In this document: one piece after another, positions 19,004 to 27,637 of the stretch | Position numbering within the stretch: position 1 is the first letter of the stretch | How the letters are laid out: every line of letters begins with the position of its first letter | Assembly (NCBI RefSeq): GCF_020532675.1 | Contig: NZ_JAJAVE010000001.1 | Location: 186,001 to 250,000 of the forward strand | DNA length: 64,000 bases | Direction of reading: 5' to 3' | Origin: Methylobacillus gramineus | Lineage (GTDB): Bacteria > Pseudomonadota > Gammaproteobacteria > Burkholderiales > Methylophilaceae | Made by a program: the position numbers and the translations under genes | The notes under the pieces: model-generated | Databases searched by the model: none | The model's input: only the letters and a program-made list of their open reading frames with translations | Told to the model about the DNA's origin: nothing

Positions 19004-19744
19004 TTAATTCAAAGTGAAGATTTGACCGGCTTTAGTGGCGTTATTCTCAGCGTTTTGCAACAGCTTGGTCTGCAGGTCAAACTGCCTGGCCAGGGTAATC
19101 ATGTTGACCATTTCCTCAACCACGTTGACATTGCTGCTTTCCAGCGTACCGCTGGCAACGGTGACATTGGCATCAGCCTCAAGCGGCGCACGGTTTTTCA
19201 TCTCAAACAAGCCATCGGTACCACGCACCAGATCGGTATCATTGGGGTTCACCAGTTTGAGGCGACCAATCAGGTTGGTAATGATGGGGACCACATTGGT
19301 GGACACGGCGGACACGGTTCCATCATTGGCAATCGCCACCTTGGATTCAGGCGGGATGGTGATGGGGCCGCCGTCACCAACGACAGTCAGGCCTTCCTGG
19401 GTTTGCAGTACACCGTTTTCATTGAGTTTGAAGTTGCCATTGCGGGTGTAGGCCTCAGTGCCATCAGCACGTTCCACGGCAAACCACCCCTGATCGCGAA
19501 TCGCGACATCCAGTTCACGACCAGTGGTTTGGATGACGCCACTGTTGAAATTGGCTCCCACGGTAGAATCCACTACAAATGCACGCGTTGGCAGGCCATC
19601 GCTAATGACAGGAACCGCCCGAAAGCTATCTATCTGTGAACGGAATCCGGTGGTCGTGGCGTTGGCGAGATTGTTTGACGTCGTCGCCTGTTGCTCCATG
19701 ACGTGTTTCATTCCGGTCATGGTCGTATAGATCAAGCGGTCCAT
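19004..19744 (-). CDS. flgF: FlgF, proximal rod protein
   Basis: 246 aa. It starts MDRLIYTTMTGMKHVMEQQA, with the rod-family NNLANATTTGFRSQ motif. It ends with [20 protein letters not shown] and a helical tail. FlgF is a proximal-rod subunit, present in few copies. The gap to flgG is 74 bases and to flgE about 40. Distinguished from flgG by the shorter length and the MDRLIYT start. Confidence 0.96.
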   Translation of the reverse strand: MDRLIYTTMTGMKHVMEQQATTSNNLANATTTGFRSQIDSFRAVPVISDGLPTRAFVVDSTVGANFNSGVIQTTGRELDVAIRDQGWFAVERADGTEAYTRNGNFKLNENGVLQTQEGLTVVGDGGPITIPPESKVAIANDGTVSAVSTNVVPIITNLIGRLKLVNPNDTDLVRGTDGLFEMKNRAPLEADANVTVASGTLESSNVNVVEEMVNMITLARQFDLQTKLLQNAENNATKAGQIFTLN

Positions 19745-19783
19745 AGCGGCTCCTTATGCATGTAGTGGTGAGTCAGTCAGCGA

Positions 19784-21007
19784 TTAACGCAGGTTGACCA
19801 GGGTCTGCATGATCTGATCTTCTGTTTTGATCGTCTGTGCATTGGCTTGGTAAACACGTTGTGCGGTGATCATGTTCACCAGCTCCGCTGTCAGATCCAC
19901 GTTGGATTCTTCTACCCGGTACGATTGCAATACACCCAGGCCGCCTGAGTTGGCTACCCCCACAATCGGTGGGCCTGAGTCTGAAGTTTCAGCCCAAAGG
20001 TTATCGCCCAGCGGTTGCAAGCCGTTGAGATTGCGGAAATTGGCAAGTGCTACCTGTCCCAGTACCGCGCTTTGACCGTTTGAATAACGGCCCAAAATAG
20101 AACCATCTGCGCCTACGCTGAAGCTGGAGAGGCGGCCTGCCGCGTAGCCATCTTGTCCAAGGTCACTTTCGTTGAAGGAGTTTGCATATTGGGTACTGCC
20201 AACCAGGTCCAGCGTGATAGTAAGTGGTGAGGTACCACCTGTGGTGACAGGAATGCTCAATGGGTTGGTCGTAATGGTTGGGTTCAAGCCTGAGCCTGTA
20301 AATACCATACTGCCAACAGGTGTCGGCGGGGTGCCGGCTGGAGTCTGCACGCCATCCGCACTGGCCATGATGCTCCATTGGTTCGCGGCTGTTTTGATGT
20401 AATACAGTTGTACGTTGTGCGAATTGCCCTGGGAATCGTATACCTCTATAGGCGTAGCATGGCTGTAAGTGGTGGGATCATTCAGGTTGAAGCTTGCTGC
20501 ACTTTTAATCTCAGCTCGTGAATCCAGATTGAGCGGCCCGGTAATTGAGGTAGATGCCCTTGGTGCAAGATCCGATGCATCAATTTGCAATTCAGTCAGG
20601 GCTCCAGACTGTACTACGCCATTCACAACTGCATAGCCTGTCAGCTTTTGCCCGGAAGCATTCTGGATAAAACCTTCCTTGTCCAGCTGGAATTGACCAT
20701 TACGCGCGTAGCTGATGGTGCCATTGTCGCTCATGCGGAAGAAGCCATTACCATTGATTGCGACATCCAGCGGGTTTGTGGAATTGGAGATATTGCCCTG
20801 GGTAAACTGCTGGGTCACCGCGGCTATCTTGGTGCCGATACCAATCTTGGATGCACTACCACCACCCAGTGAGTTGGCATAGACATCTGCGAATTCTGCA
20901 CGGGATTGTTTGAAGCCAACAGTGCTGGCATTTGCCACGTTATTGCCAATGACCTCAATACTTTTGGAGGCGGCATTGAGACCGCTTAAACCTTGCTGGA
21001 AAGCCAT
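19784..21007 (-). CDS. flgE: FlgE, flagellar hook protein
   Basis: 407 aa. FlgE polymerises into the hook, whose length is set by FliK. The N-terminus MAFQQGLSGLNAASKSIEVI and NNVANASTVGFKQSRAEFAD are hook hallmarks, as are the D1/D2 elements NISNSTNPLDVAINGNGFFR and the C-terminal SNVDLTAELVNMITAQRVYQ. The central domain is glycine/threonine-rich. The length is typical. flgD, the hook cap, lies upstream. Confidence 0.97.
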   Translation of the reverse strand: MAFQQGLSGLNAASKSIEVIGNNVANASTVGFKQSRAEFADVYANSLGGGSASKIGIGTKIAAVTQQFTQGNISNSTNPLDVAINGNGFFRMSDNGTISYARNGQFQLDKEGFIQNASGQKLTGYAVVNGVVQSGALTELQIDASDLAPRASTSITGPLNLDSRAEIKSAASFNLNDPTTYSHATPIEVYDSQGNSHNVQLYYIKTAANQWSIMASADGVQTPAGTPPTPVGSMVFTGSGLNPTITTNPLSIPVTTGGTSPLTITLDLVGSTQYANSFNESDLGQDGYAAGRLSSFSVGADGSILGRYSNGQSAVLGQVALANFRNLNGLQPLGDNLWAETSDSGPPIVGVANSGGLGVLQSYRVEESNVDLTAELVNMITAQRVYQANAQTIKTEDQIMQTLVNLR

Positions 21008-21055
21008 ATTGTTCTCCTGGTGAAATTACACGCTGCTAAAGTGTTTCTGTTTCGA

Positions 21056-21739
21056 TCAGAAAATCTGCTTAATCTGGTCGGTGGTAATGGACGCTAGGTT
21101 GCTGAGGTTGAGCTTGACCCCATTAGCGCCTGAAGACACGCTCACGACTTGTTCGTAACTTAAGGTGGTTGATGCCACTGTGCTGTTGCCGGTGGTGGCC
21201 GTGGCCTCAATCGTATAGCGGCCATCGGCAAGCTTGGTGCCGTCCTCACTGAATCCATTCCAGCCGATTTGAGCAATGCCAGCAGCCTGGTTTTTCAGGT
21301 TGAAGGTCTTGACCACATTACCGCCAGCATCCTTGATATTGACCTTGAGGTTGTCAGCTCCTACTGGTAAATCTACGCCAAAATAGGCTTCTGACTCGCC
21401 CTCAGTTTTGCTAGGAGCAAGATATGCACTGCTGCCTTCTACCAGCACTGCACGCCCAATTAGGCTGGACGCTTGTAATGCCTGGGTGGATTGCATGCTG
21501 CTAATAAATCCGGAGAGCGTTGCATTCATTTTCTCAATGCCGGTCACAGTCGAGAGTTGGGCCATCTGGCTCGTGACTTCAGCATTGTCCATGGGGTTGA
21601 GGGGATCCTGATTTTTCATCTGCGTGATCAGCAACTTCATAAAACGATCCTGTGTTTCAGAAATGCTGCTGGACGATGATGTGCTGGTCGGATTCATTGT
21701 GTTCAGCAGATTGTCAGAAATTCCAGAGGTGCTTGCCAT
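21056..21739 (-). CDS. flgD: FlgD, hook-capping protein
   Basis: 227 aa. FlgD is the scaffold at the hook tip that places FlgE subunits and is later discarded. The N-terminal helix block is clear (QDRFMKLLITQMKNQDPLNP, then NAEVTSQMAQLSTVTGIEKM). It is followed by the FlgD Ig-like/tudor domains (GWNGFSEDGTKLADGRYTIE). It lies between flgC and flgE in the standard order. Confidence 0.96.
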   Translation of the reverse strand: MASTSGISDNLLNTMNPTSTSSSSSISETQDRFMKLLITQMKNQDPLNPMDNAEVTSQMAQLSTVTGIEKMNATLSGFISSMQSTQALQASSLIGRAVLVEGSSAYLAPSKTEGESEAYFGVDLPVGADNLKVNIKDAGGNVVKTFNLKNQAAGIAQIGWNGFSEDGTKLADGRYTIEATATTGNSTVASTTLSYEQVVSVSSGANGVKLNLSNLASITTDQIKQIF

Positions 21740-21760
21740 GATCTTGTCTCGCTTTCAGGG

Positions 21761-22165
21761 TTATTGACCGATGGTCAGGGTCTTCAGCAGCATGGTCTTG
21801 GCTGCATTCATGGTTTCAACGTTGTTTTGATAGGAGCGTGAGGCGGAAATCATATCGACCATCTGCTCTGTCACATTGACATTGGGCATAGCGACATAAC
21901 CGTTTTCATCGGCCATGGGGTGCTTGGGATCATATTTCATTTGTGGTGGAGATTGATCTTCTCTTACCTCTTTGACCTTGACTCCCTGGGCATCTGCCGA
22001 ATTGAGTGGCACGGCGGAAAATACAATCTGCTTGGCTTTATAGGGCTGGCCATTGGCACTGGTTGCACTGTCGGCATTGGCGAGATTGCTTGCAACCACG
22101 TTCAAACGCTGGCCCTGTGCACTCATGGCTGAGCCGGAAATATTGAATACATTAAAAAGTGACAT
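21761..22165 (-). CDS. flgC: FlgC, proximal rod protein
   Basis: 134 aa, the usual size. N-terminus MSLFNVFNISGSAMSAQGQR with LNVVASNLANADSATSANGQ, then NVTEQMVDMISASRSYQNNV near the end. FlgC joins FlgB and FlgF in the proximal rod. It lies 39 bases after flgB and 21 before flgD. Confidence 0.97.
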   Translation of the reverse strand: MSLFNVFNISGSAMSAQGQRLNVVASNLANADSATSANGQPYKAKQIVFSAVPLNSADAQGVKVKEVREDQSPPQMKYDPKHPMADENGYVAMPNVNVTEQMVDMISASRSYQNNVETMNAAKTMLLKTLTIGQ

Positions 22166-22204
22166 GACAGTCTCCTTTCAGTATGGAATGGTAGAGGCGC
22201 ATGG

Positions 22205-22615
22205 TTACTGTCCCTGTACTGCAGCGAGCATTTTTTTGATCTGGCCGCTAATCATCGTAACGCTGGCTTCATAGCGCAAGGCATTATCAGCAAACTGGGT
22301 GCGTTCCACATCCATATCCACCGTATTGCCATCCACGCTACCTTGGATGATTGAGCGGAACATTACGCCACCGGGTTGTCCACTGGAGGATGCACTGGTC
22401 TGAATGTGAGCTGCGTTGGTAGTAGCAGCTGGCAGGCCGCCATTGGGGCCACCTGACAAAGCATGTTTAAACGTCTCGGCAAAGTTGATGTCCCGCGCTT
22501 TATAGCCAGGGGTATCTGCGTTGGCGATGTTAGCCGCCAGCAATTCCTGCCGTTGTCCGCGAACGCGCAGCGCTGTTTCGTGAAAGTTGAGTGCCGCATC
22601 CAGCTTGTTCATCAT
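22205..22615 (-). CDS. flgB: FlgB, proximal rod protein
   Basis: 136 aa from the ATG at 22615, which follows GGAGGGATAC. The frame is open nine codons further upstream, but that extension has no ribosome-binding site and is not FlgB-like. The protein has LDAALNFHETALRVRGQRQE and the rod motif NIANADTPGYKARDINFAET. FlgB is the rod subunit next to FliE. First gene of the minus-strand flg run, diverging from flgA. Confidence 0.96.
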   Translation of the reverse strand: MMNKLDAALNFHETALRVRGQRQELLAANIANADTPGYKARDINFAETFKHALSGGPNGGLPAATTNAAHIQTSASSSGQPGGVMFRSIIQGSVDGNTVDMDVERTQFADNALRYEASVTMISGQIKKMLAAVQGQ

Positions 22616-22732
22616 GTATCCCTCCAGTTGGTAACAGCCCACTGTGTTTGGTTAAGAAACACGGAATATTGCCGTTATTACAGATGATTGCGAGTCTAGA
22701 GTGCTTGCTGCAAATTCTATTGATTGAATAGC

Positions 22733-22824
22733 GGGGTAAATCTACCCCTGTTTTCTGTTTTTATACTTGATTGCCTGCGTACAATCCACCTTGAATTGTT
22801 AACAATCCTTCAACGATATTGAAG
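22733..22824. promoter_or_regulatory. flgB/flgA divergent control region with three inverted repeats
   Basis: The 229-base region between the flgB and flgA starts must hold both promoters. I see GGGGTA-4-TACCCC (22733-22748), a perfect 12-base palindrome ATTGTTAACAAT (22795-22806), and CTTCAA-5-TTGAAG (22808-22824) just before the flgA ribosome-binding site. Any of these could be an operator. I could not identify an FlhDC box or a convincing -35/-10 pair, so the role is inferred from position. Confidence 0.35.
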
Positions 22825-22844
22825 TGGATGACAGGAGGTGGAGC

Positions 22845-23552
22845 ATGAAAGTGAAGCAGCATGCAAGCATAGTGCTTGTCGCGATATGCTCCTGTCTGGT
22901 TGCTGTGTCAGTCCGTGCGGAGGATGTTCATCAAGATCTTACTCTTGTGCGTCAAAAAGTTGAGGGTTTTTTGCTCACACAAAGCGCAGGATATCCAGGG
23001 CAAGTGTCAGTCTCTGCTCTCGCCATTGATAATCGATTGAAGCTTGCAGCTTGTACGTCCATGCAGATGTTTTTACCCCATGGCAGTCGCGTATGGGGCA
23101 GAACCAGTGTTGGTGTGCGCTGCAATGCACCGGCCATCTGGACAGTCTATGTGCAGGCCAATGTGCAAGTCATGGCTGATTATCTGATTACGGCGACTCC
23201 TTTGGCGCAGGGGCATATTATTAGTGAGCAGGATCTGGCAAGAAACCGTGGCGATCTTGCAAAATTGCCACCAGGTATTTTTACTGATAGCGCGCAGGCA
23301 GTTGGCATGAGTGTTGGCGTGTCATTAAGTGCAGGAACCGTGTTGCGGCAGGAAATGTTGCGTGTGACCCCTGTGGTGCAGCAAGGGCAGAAAGTGGTGC
23401 TGAGTTCTGCTGGCAATGGATTTACAATTTCTGCCGAAGGAACCGCACTTGGCAATGCTGGCGAAGGTCAACGCGTCAAAGTCAAAGTAGGCAATGGACA
23501 GGTGATTAGTGGCCTGGCCAGGCAGGGTGGGCAAATTGATGTGATATTCTAA
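22845..23552 (+). CDS. flgA: FlgA, P-ring assembly chaperone
   Basis: 235 aa from the ATG at 22845, placed 6 bases after AGGAGG. The frame is open 21 bases further up, but the resulting MDDRRWS prefix would precede the signal peptide. The signal (ASIVLVAICSCLVAVSVRAED) is followed by a SAF-type C-terminal domain (about 125-235) with PLAQGHIISEQDL and GNGQVISGLARQGGQIDVIF. FlgA assists FlgI polymerisation in the periplasm. It diverges from flgB and precedes flgMN. Confidence 0.95.
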   Translation: MKVKQHASIVLVAICSCLVAVSVRAEDVHQDLTLVRQKVEGFLLTQSAGYPGQVSVSALAIDNRLKLAACTSMQMFLPHGSRVWGRTSVGVRCNAPAIWTVYVQANVQVMADYLITATPLAQGHIISEQDLARNRGDLAKLPPGIFTDSAQAVGMSVGVSLSAGTVLRQEMLRVTPVVQQGQKVVLSSAGNGFTISAEGTALGNAGEGQRVKVKVGNGQVISGLARQGGQIDVIF

Positions 23553-23614
23553 GGCTTGACGTGATATGCCTAGGAACAGTGGCTTGTGAGTGAAGAATCT
23601 TTCACGATTTTTAC

Positions 23615-23641
23615 TAAAGTTAACACAAACCAGGCCGATAA
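23615..23641 (+). promoter_or_regulatory. Consensus sigma-28 (FliA) promoter of flgM
   Basis: TAAA (23615-23618), a 15-base spacer and GCCGATAA (23634-23641): every defined base of the FliA consensus is present. It lies 55 bases before the flgM start and points toward it. FliA-driven flgM expression is the known feedback in enterics, and this site indicates the same loop here. Confidence 0.9.
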
Positions 23642-23695
23642 GAGCAATATATCGGCATGTATCTATGCTGTAATAAACAAGCTTAAGGAATCGCC

Positions 23696-24001
23696 ATGAA
23701 AATCGATGACGCACTTCAAAAAGCAGTAGCGCTCACTAATGAGAAAACTGAAAACAAGTCAGCCAGCAGGGCTAGCGAACCAAAATCTTCAGCAGTAGCT
23801 GGAGAAAGCGTGACATTGTCACCACTGGCTTCACAGTTGCAATCTCTTGAAGCAGCCGTAGCTAGTGATAATGTGTATGACGCTGAGAAAGTAAGTGCAA
23901 TTAAATCTGCCATTTCCAGTGGCCAGTTCAGAGTAGATTCTGAAAAGGTCGCAGATGGCCTCATCAATACTGTAAAAGACCTGCTGACAACACCTAGATA
24001 G
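23696..24001 (+). CDS. flgM: FlgM, anti-sigma-28 factor
   Basis: 101 aa. FlgM binds FliA until the hook is finished and is then exported, freeing FliA for late genes. N-terminus MKIDDALQKAVALTNEKTEN is disordered and export-competent. The C-terminal helices (about 55-98: VTLSPLASQLQSLEAAVAS, AEKVSAIKSAISSGQFRVDS) are the FliA-binding part. It has its own consensus sigma-28 promoter and is followed by its partner flgN. Confidence 0.95.
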   Translation: MKIDDALQKAVALTNEKTENKSASRASEPKSSAVAGESVTLSPLASQLQSLEAAVASDNVYDAEKVSAIKSAISSGQFRVDSEKVADGLINTVKDLLTTPR

Positions 24002-24029
24002 TAGGTGCAGGGGAAAGGCAATCCTGACC

Positions 24030-24479
24030 ATGAGTGTGCAAACTGGCTTTGATGTTGAAATTAATTTGGTAGACGCCTTGTTGCTGTTGTTGAAGCGTGA
24101 GCAGGCAAGCCTGATCAAAGTAGACGTGGATACCATGGAAGCGTTGCTGAATGAAAAAGCGCAGGTATTACAAGATTTAAGCACAGCCACACAGGATCGC
24201 TACAAGACAGTATCTTCTCTTGGTTTTGCGGCTGATGAGCATGGCTTGGCAAATTGGTTGGCCGGACAGGATGCAAGTACACAGCAGTCATGGGCGCGCT
24301 TCAACGCCTTGGTCGATCAGGCTAAAGAACTTAACCGCTTGAATGGCATCTTGATCAATAAACATTTCAATCGCAACCAGAATGTACTAAATACACTGGG
24401 ACGTTCATCATCCAACCAGTTCTATGGCCCGAATGGTCAATCCAGTTCTGGATCCGGTCTCTACAATACCCAAGCTTGA
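24030..24479 (+). CDS. flgN: FlgN, export chaperone for FlgK and FlgL
   Basis: 149 aa, mostly helical. FlgN keeps FlgK and FlgL unfolded and delivers them to the export gate. The segment LLLLKREQASLIKVDVDTME and the coiled helical middle fit the family. The tail is serine/glycine/asparagine-rich (about 125-149). It follows flgM by 28 bases and is converged upon by motD. Conservation of FlgN is weak, so context carries part of the call. Confidence 0.9.
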   Translation: MSVQTGFDVEINLVDALLLLLKREQASLIKVDVDTMEALLNEKAQVLQDLSTATQDRYKTVSSLGFAADEHGLANWLAGQDASTQQSWARFNALVDQAKELNRLNGILINKHFNRNQNVLNTLGRSSSNQFYGPNGQSSSGSGLYNTQA

Positions 24480-24541
24480 GCCTCGGTATTAATCCATTCT
24501 GTTTAAGCGCAGGAGAGCCTCTTGCTCGATTGGCTGATTGA

Positions 24542-25333
24542 CTAGAGGGTATGTTCTTGCGTTGGGCTGTTCAATGGTTTGTACAGCACCATAATTGAGA
24601 CCCGGCGATTCTTGGCTCGTCCTTGTTCCGTATCATTTTCCGCAATAGCTTGCGTGTCACTATAGCCTACTGCACTCAAGCGATTTTCTGCTATTCCCTC
24701 TTTGATCATCTGCCTCACCACGCTAGTTGCCCGCATGGCAGACAGTTCCCAGTTTGATGGAAACTGGCTGTTCTGAATCGGGATGTTATCCGTATGTCCT
24801 TCAACCTGAATGCCATAGCTGGTTGGCATCAGTACCTGCGCAATATCATTAATCGGGGCGATAGCATCGGTCTTGATCTCAGAGGATCCAGGGTTGAAAA
24901 GTAGGCTGTCGTAAATATCAATACGTACGCCTCTATCATTTTTTGTGATATTGATTTTTCCATTCTGCGAAAGTGCGCTTAGCGACTTTGACAGGTCGGA
25001 GAGCATGGCTGATATGGCTTCCTGTTCGCGCCGCGCTTTCTCTTTTTGCAGGCGGGCTAGTGGCAGTGAATGTATCAGGGATGGGGATACGGATATTTGA
25101 TCCGCAGGATAGTCACTATCTGATGAGGCTGGATTCATCTCTCCCTCTTTGGCAATACCACTGAATGCACTGCCTAATGATGAAGTGAGTTCTTTGTATT
25201 TGCCTTCATTGACCGAGGAAATGCCATACATCACCACGAAGAATGCAAATAGCAGGGTGATGAAGTCGGCATAAGACACCAGCCAGCGGTCATGATTCTC
25301 TGGTTCTTCTTCGAATTTTCTTCTTCTACCCAT
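24542..25333 (-). CDS. motD: MotD, second stator B-type subunit
   Basis: 263 aa. It has one membrane helix with the proton-binding aspartate (WLVSYADFITLLFAFFVVMY, Asp23) and a C-terminal OmpA/MotB peptidoglycan-binding domain (about 155-255). That domain has VEGHTDNIPI and SNWELSAMRATSVVRQM. The style matches MotD of the MotCD pair known from Pseudomonas rather than the MotB found later in this window. It follows motC by 14 bases and ends the flhB-motD operon. Confidence 0.93.
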   Translation of the reverse strand: MGRRRKFEEEPENHDRWLVSYADFITLLFAFFVVMYGISSVNEGKYKELTSSLGSAFSGIAKEGEMNPASSDSDYPADQISVSPSLIHSLPLARLQKEKARREQEAISAMLSDLSKSLSALSQNGKINITKNDRGVRIDIYDSLLFNPGSSEIKTDAIAPINDIAQVLMPTSYGIQVEGHTDNIPIQNSQFPSNWELSAMRATSVVRQMIKEGIAENRLSAVGYSDTQAIAENDTEQGRAKNRRVSIMVLYKPLNSPTQEHTL

Positions 25334-25347
25334 GCCGCAAGCCGAGA

Positions 25348-26088
25348 TTATCTTAAATAAGAGGCGAGTCGATCTTCGACTACCTTGGGGTTTTCGCCAT
25401 TGGCAATACCGACAATGCCTTCTATCAGCATTTCCCTGCGTGTGGTTTCTATCAGTACCAGACTTTTGAGTTTGTTGCCTATGGGCAGGAACAATAAATT
25501 GGCAAAGCCTACCCCGTAGATGGTAGCGACAAATGCGACTGCAATCCCGCTACCAAGGCGACTGGGATCGGAAAGATTTTCCATTACATGGATGAGTCCC
25601 AGCACGGCACCCATGATGCCCACTGTGGGTGCATAGCCGCCTGCCGACTCCCAGATTTTGATGGCATTACGTTGCGAAGCTTCATATCGATTGATATCTA
25701 CATTACAGATATCGCGAATTTTTTCAGGTGGGGTGCCATCGATCAGCAGGCGCAAGGCTTTTTTCACAAAAGGGTCTTGCTCCGAGTACATGTAGTTTTC
25801 AAGGAGTAATACGCCGTCTTTACGTGCAATCTGGCTCCATGATCCCACGCGACGTGCGAGCTTTTCGCGATCATCTTCTGGGGGTAAGACTATCCACTTT
25901 GCTAAACGTACCCCCTGGATAAAGTAAGAGGGTTTGGTCTGCAGCAATACGGCGCCGACGGTACCGAAAATGACAATCATGAACGCGGCAGGCTGGATCA
26001 GTGAGCTGATCTTGCCGCCTTCAACCGCCTGGCCTAGCAGGATACCGCCAAGCGCCAGTACTATGCCACCTATGCTGCTCCAGTCCAC
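25348..26088 (-). CDS. motC: MotC, second stator A-type subunit
   Basis: 246 aa using the GTG at 26088 (VDWSSIGGIVLALGGILLGQ). An in-frame ATG exists at 26145, but the extra residues are polar and cysteine-rich, lie inside fliA and would not precede the first MotA-family helix. The GTG therefore overlaps the end of fliA by 19 bases. Four membrane helices are visible. The cytoplasmic loop and GIMGAVLGLIHVMENLSDPS are typical. With MotD it forms a proton-driven stator. Confidence 0.92.
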   Translation of the reverse strand: MDWSSIGGIVLALGGILLGQAVEGGKISSLIQPAAFMIVIFGTVGAVLLQTKPSYFIQGVRLAKWIVLPPEDDREKLARRVGSWSQIARKDGVLLLENYMYSEQDPFVKKALRLLIDGTPPEKIRDICNVDINRYEASQRNAIKIWESAGGYAPTVGIMGAVLGLIHVMENLSDPSRLGSGIAVAFVATIYGVGFANLLFLPIGNKLKSLVLIETTRREMLIEGIVGIANGENPKVVEDRLASYLR

Positions 26089-26804
26089 AATTTTTCTTTC
26101 AAGTTTGCACGCAGGCGTGCAACAGCTTGCGTATGCAACTGGCAAACTCTGGATTCAGAAACGCTCATGATGGCACCAATTTCTTTCAGGTTCATTTCCT
26201 GTTCGTAATATAGGCCCATCAATATTTTTTCCCGCTCGGGCAGTGTTTCAATGGCATCAATCAATGCTTCACGGAAATCCCCGGAGAGTAGAATCTTCAG
26301 GGGGTCGCCAGACTCATCTTTGTTGTAGCGATCGAGAAAGTGATCGCCACTTTCCTGTTCGCTGAAGTCTTCATAATAAATAAGTTGATGGCCGCTACAG
26401 TCGCCCAGCATTTCCTGAAAGTCATCCATGGATAGATTAAGCTCTCGAGCAACTTCCCCTTCGCTTGGGGGCCGTCCCAGTTTTTGCTCTAGCCCATGGA
26501 TTGCAGTTTCAACATCGCGCATGTTCTTGCGCACACTACGCGGCAGCCAGTCTGCACGGCGCAATTCATCTATCATCGAGCCGCGTATGCGCTGGGCAGC
26601 ATAGGTCTCAAACTGTGCACCGTGGGTGTCTTCGTAGCGGTTGGTCGCGTCAAGCAATCCCATCATTCCAGCCTGGACTAAGTCATCGATATCGACACTG
26701 GCTGGGAGTTTAGCCTTGAGCTGGAAAGCAATTTTCTTCACCAGGCTTGCATGTTGTTTCAGCAATTCTTCCTTGTGATTGGTTTTTCCATGCAAGGTGT
26801 ACAT
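26070..26804 (-). CDS. fliA: FliA, flagellar sigma factor (sigma-28)
   Basis: 244 aa. Region 2 contains VKKIAFQLKAKLPASVDIDD and LVQAGMMGLLDATNRYEDTH, then FETYAAQRIRGSMIDELRRA. Region 3 has LGRPPSEGEVARELNLS. Region 4, with the helix-turn-helix, reads PEREKILMGLYYEQEMNLKE and IGAIMSVSESRVCQLHTQA. It transcribes late flagellar genes and is held by FlgM. It lies 14 bases after flhG and overlaps motC by 19 bases, so stator and sigma factor share a transcript. Confidence 0.98.
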   Translation of the reverse strand: MYTLHGKTNHKEELLKQHASLVKKIAFQLKAKLPASVDIDDLVQAGMMGLLDATNRYEDTHGAQFETYAAQRIRGSMIDELRRADWLPRSVRKNMRDVETAIHGLEQKLGRPPSEGEVARELNLSMDDFQEMLGDCSGHQLIYYEDFSEQESGDHFLDRYNKDESGDPLKILLSGDFREALIDAIETLPEREKILMGLYYEQEMNLKEIGAIMSVSESRVCQLHTQAVARLRANLKEKLWTGAA

Positions 26805-26818
26805 CAGATATCCTTAAA

Positions 26819-27637
26819 TTAGCTGAAAGATGCCTGTAGGCCGTGGTGATGGTCTATTTTTCTGGCTAACGCCTTGAAGGCTGCGGATGCTTTTGCCATC
26901 GGAAATGCATCAATGACGGCACGCCCCAACTTGGCCGCACGGCCAAGATGTTCATCCGTGGGGATTAATCCTATAAATTCCAGCTCAATGTGCAAATGGC
27001 GCTGAGCCACGTCAGCAATATTCTGGAATACTATTTTTGCCTGCGCTTCGTTTGCCTGCGAAACCAGCACACCAAAAGAACGCCTGCCGACCTGGTTACA
27101 CAGCTGTTTAATGAGGCGGTAAGCGGCTGTGATGGAGTCGGCGTCTCGTGTCATGTGAATCAATATGTCTCCCTTATTCAGCATATTGAGCGGCATGGTA
27201 TCTTGGCTATTGAGTGCTGCATCAATCAACACGATTTCATGTTGGCCTGCCATCCCCATAAACATGCGTTCTATCTGCATCATGGTTTTTTCTTTGCTCA
27301 ATAAATGGGCATCAGAATCGCTAGATAGCAATTTTGCAACAGAATAGCCTTGTCCGGTAGTGTTTATTATCTCATGAGTCAGATCAGGCCGATGCAAGGC
27401 TTCAATTAAGCTGGATTGCTGTGCAGCGAATCCATAGCCTTGAGCCGGGCGCAGAGGGGTTTGCGTCGCATCAAGTATCATCACGTCGCTGCCTTGCCTG
27501 TGCAGTGAAGCAGCGAGATTGGTGAGTAATCTTGTTTGCTCGTTATTGTGAGCCGCAGACAGGATAGACAGTATTTTTGGGGTGGGGCCGGCCATTAAGC
27601 GTCTTAGGCCGGTGGCTTGGTCACGGTGATTAGTCAT
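26819..27637 (-). CDS. flhG: FlhG (FleN/YlxH-type) MinD-like protein with a degenerate P-loop
   Basis: 272 aa, in the FlhG position between flhF and fliA. FlhG limits flagellar number and stimulates the FlhF GTPase through an N-terminal DQAxxLR helix, here DQATGLRRLM (residues 6-15). The MinD fold is recognisable (LLTNLAASLHRQGSDVMILD, EIVLIDAALNS, MTRDADSITAAYRLIKQL). The deviant Walker A expected as KGGVGKT is replaced by AAHNNEQT (residues 28-35), losing both lysines. ATP binding and dimerisation may be lost while FlhF activation remains. It overlaps flhF by 8 bases. Confidence 0.88.
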   Translation of the reverse strand: MTNHRDQATGLRRLMAGPTPKILSILSAAHNNEQTRLLTNLAASLHRQGSDVMILDATQTPLRPAQGYGFAAQQSSLIEALHRPDLTHEIINTTGQGYSVAKLLSSDSDAHLLSKEKTMMQIERMFMGMAGQHEIVLIDAALNSQDTMPLNMLNKGDILIHMTRDADSITAAYRLIKQLCNQVGRRSFGVLVSQANEAQAKIVFQNIADVAQRHLHIELEFIGLIPTDEHLGRAAKLGRAVIDAFPMAKASAAFKALARKIDHHHGLQASFS

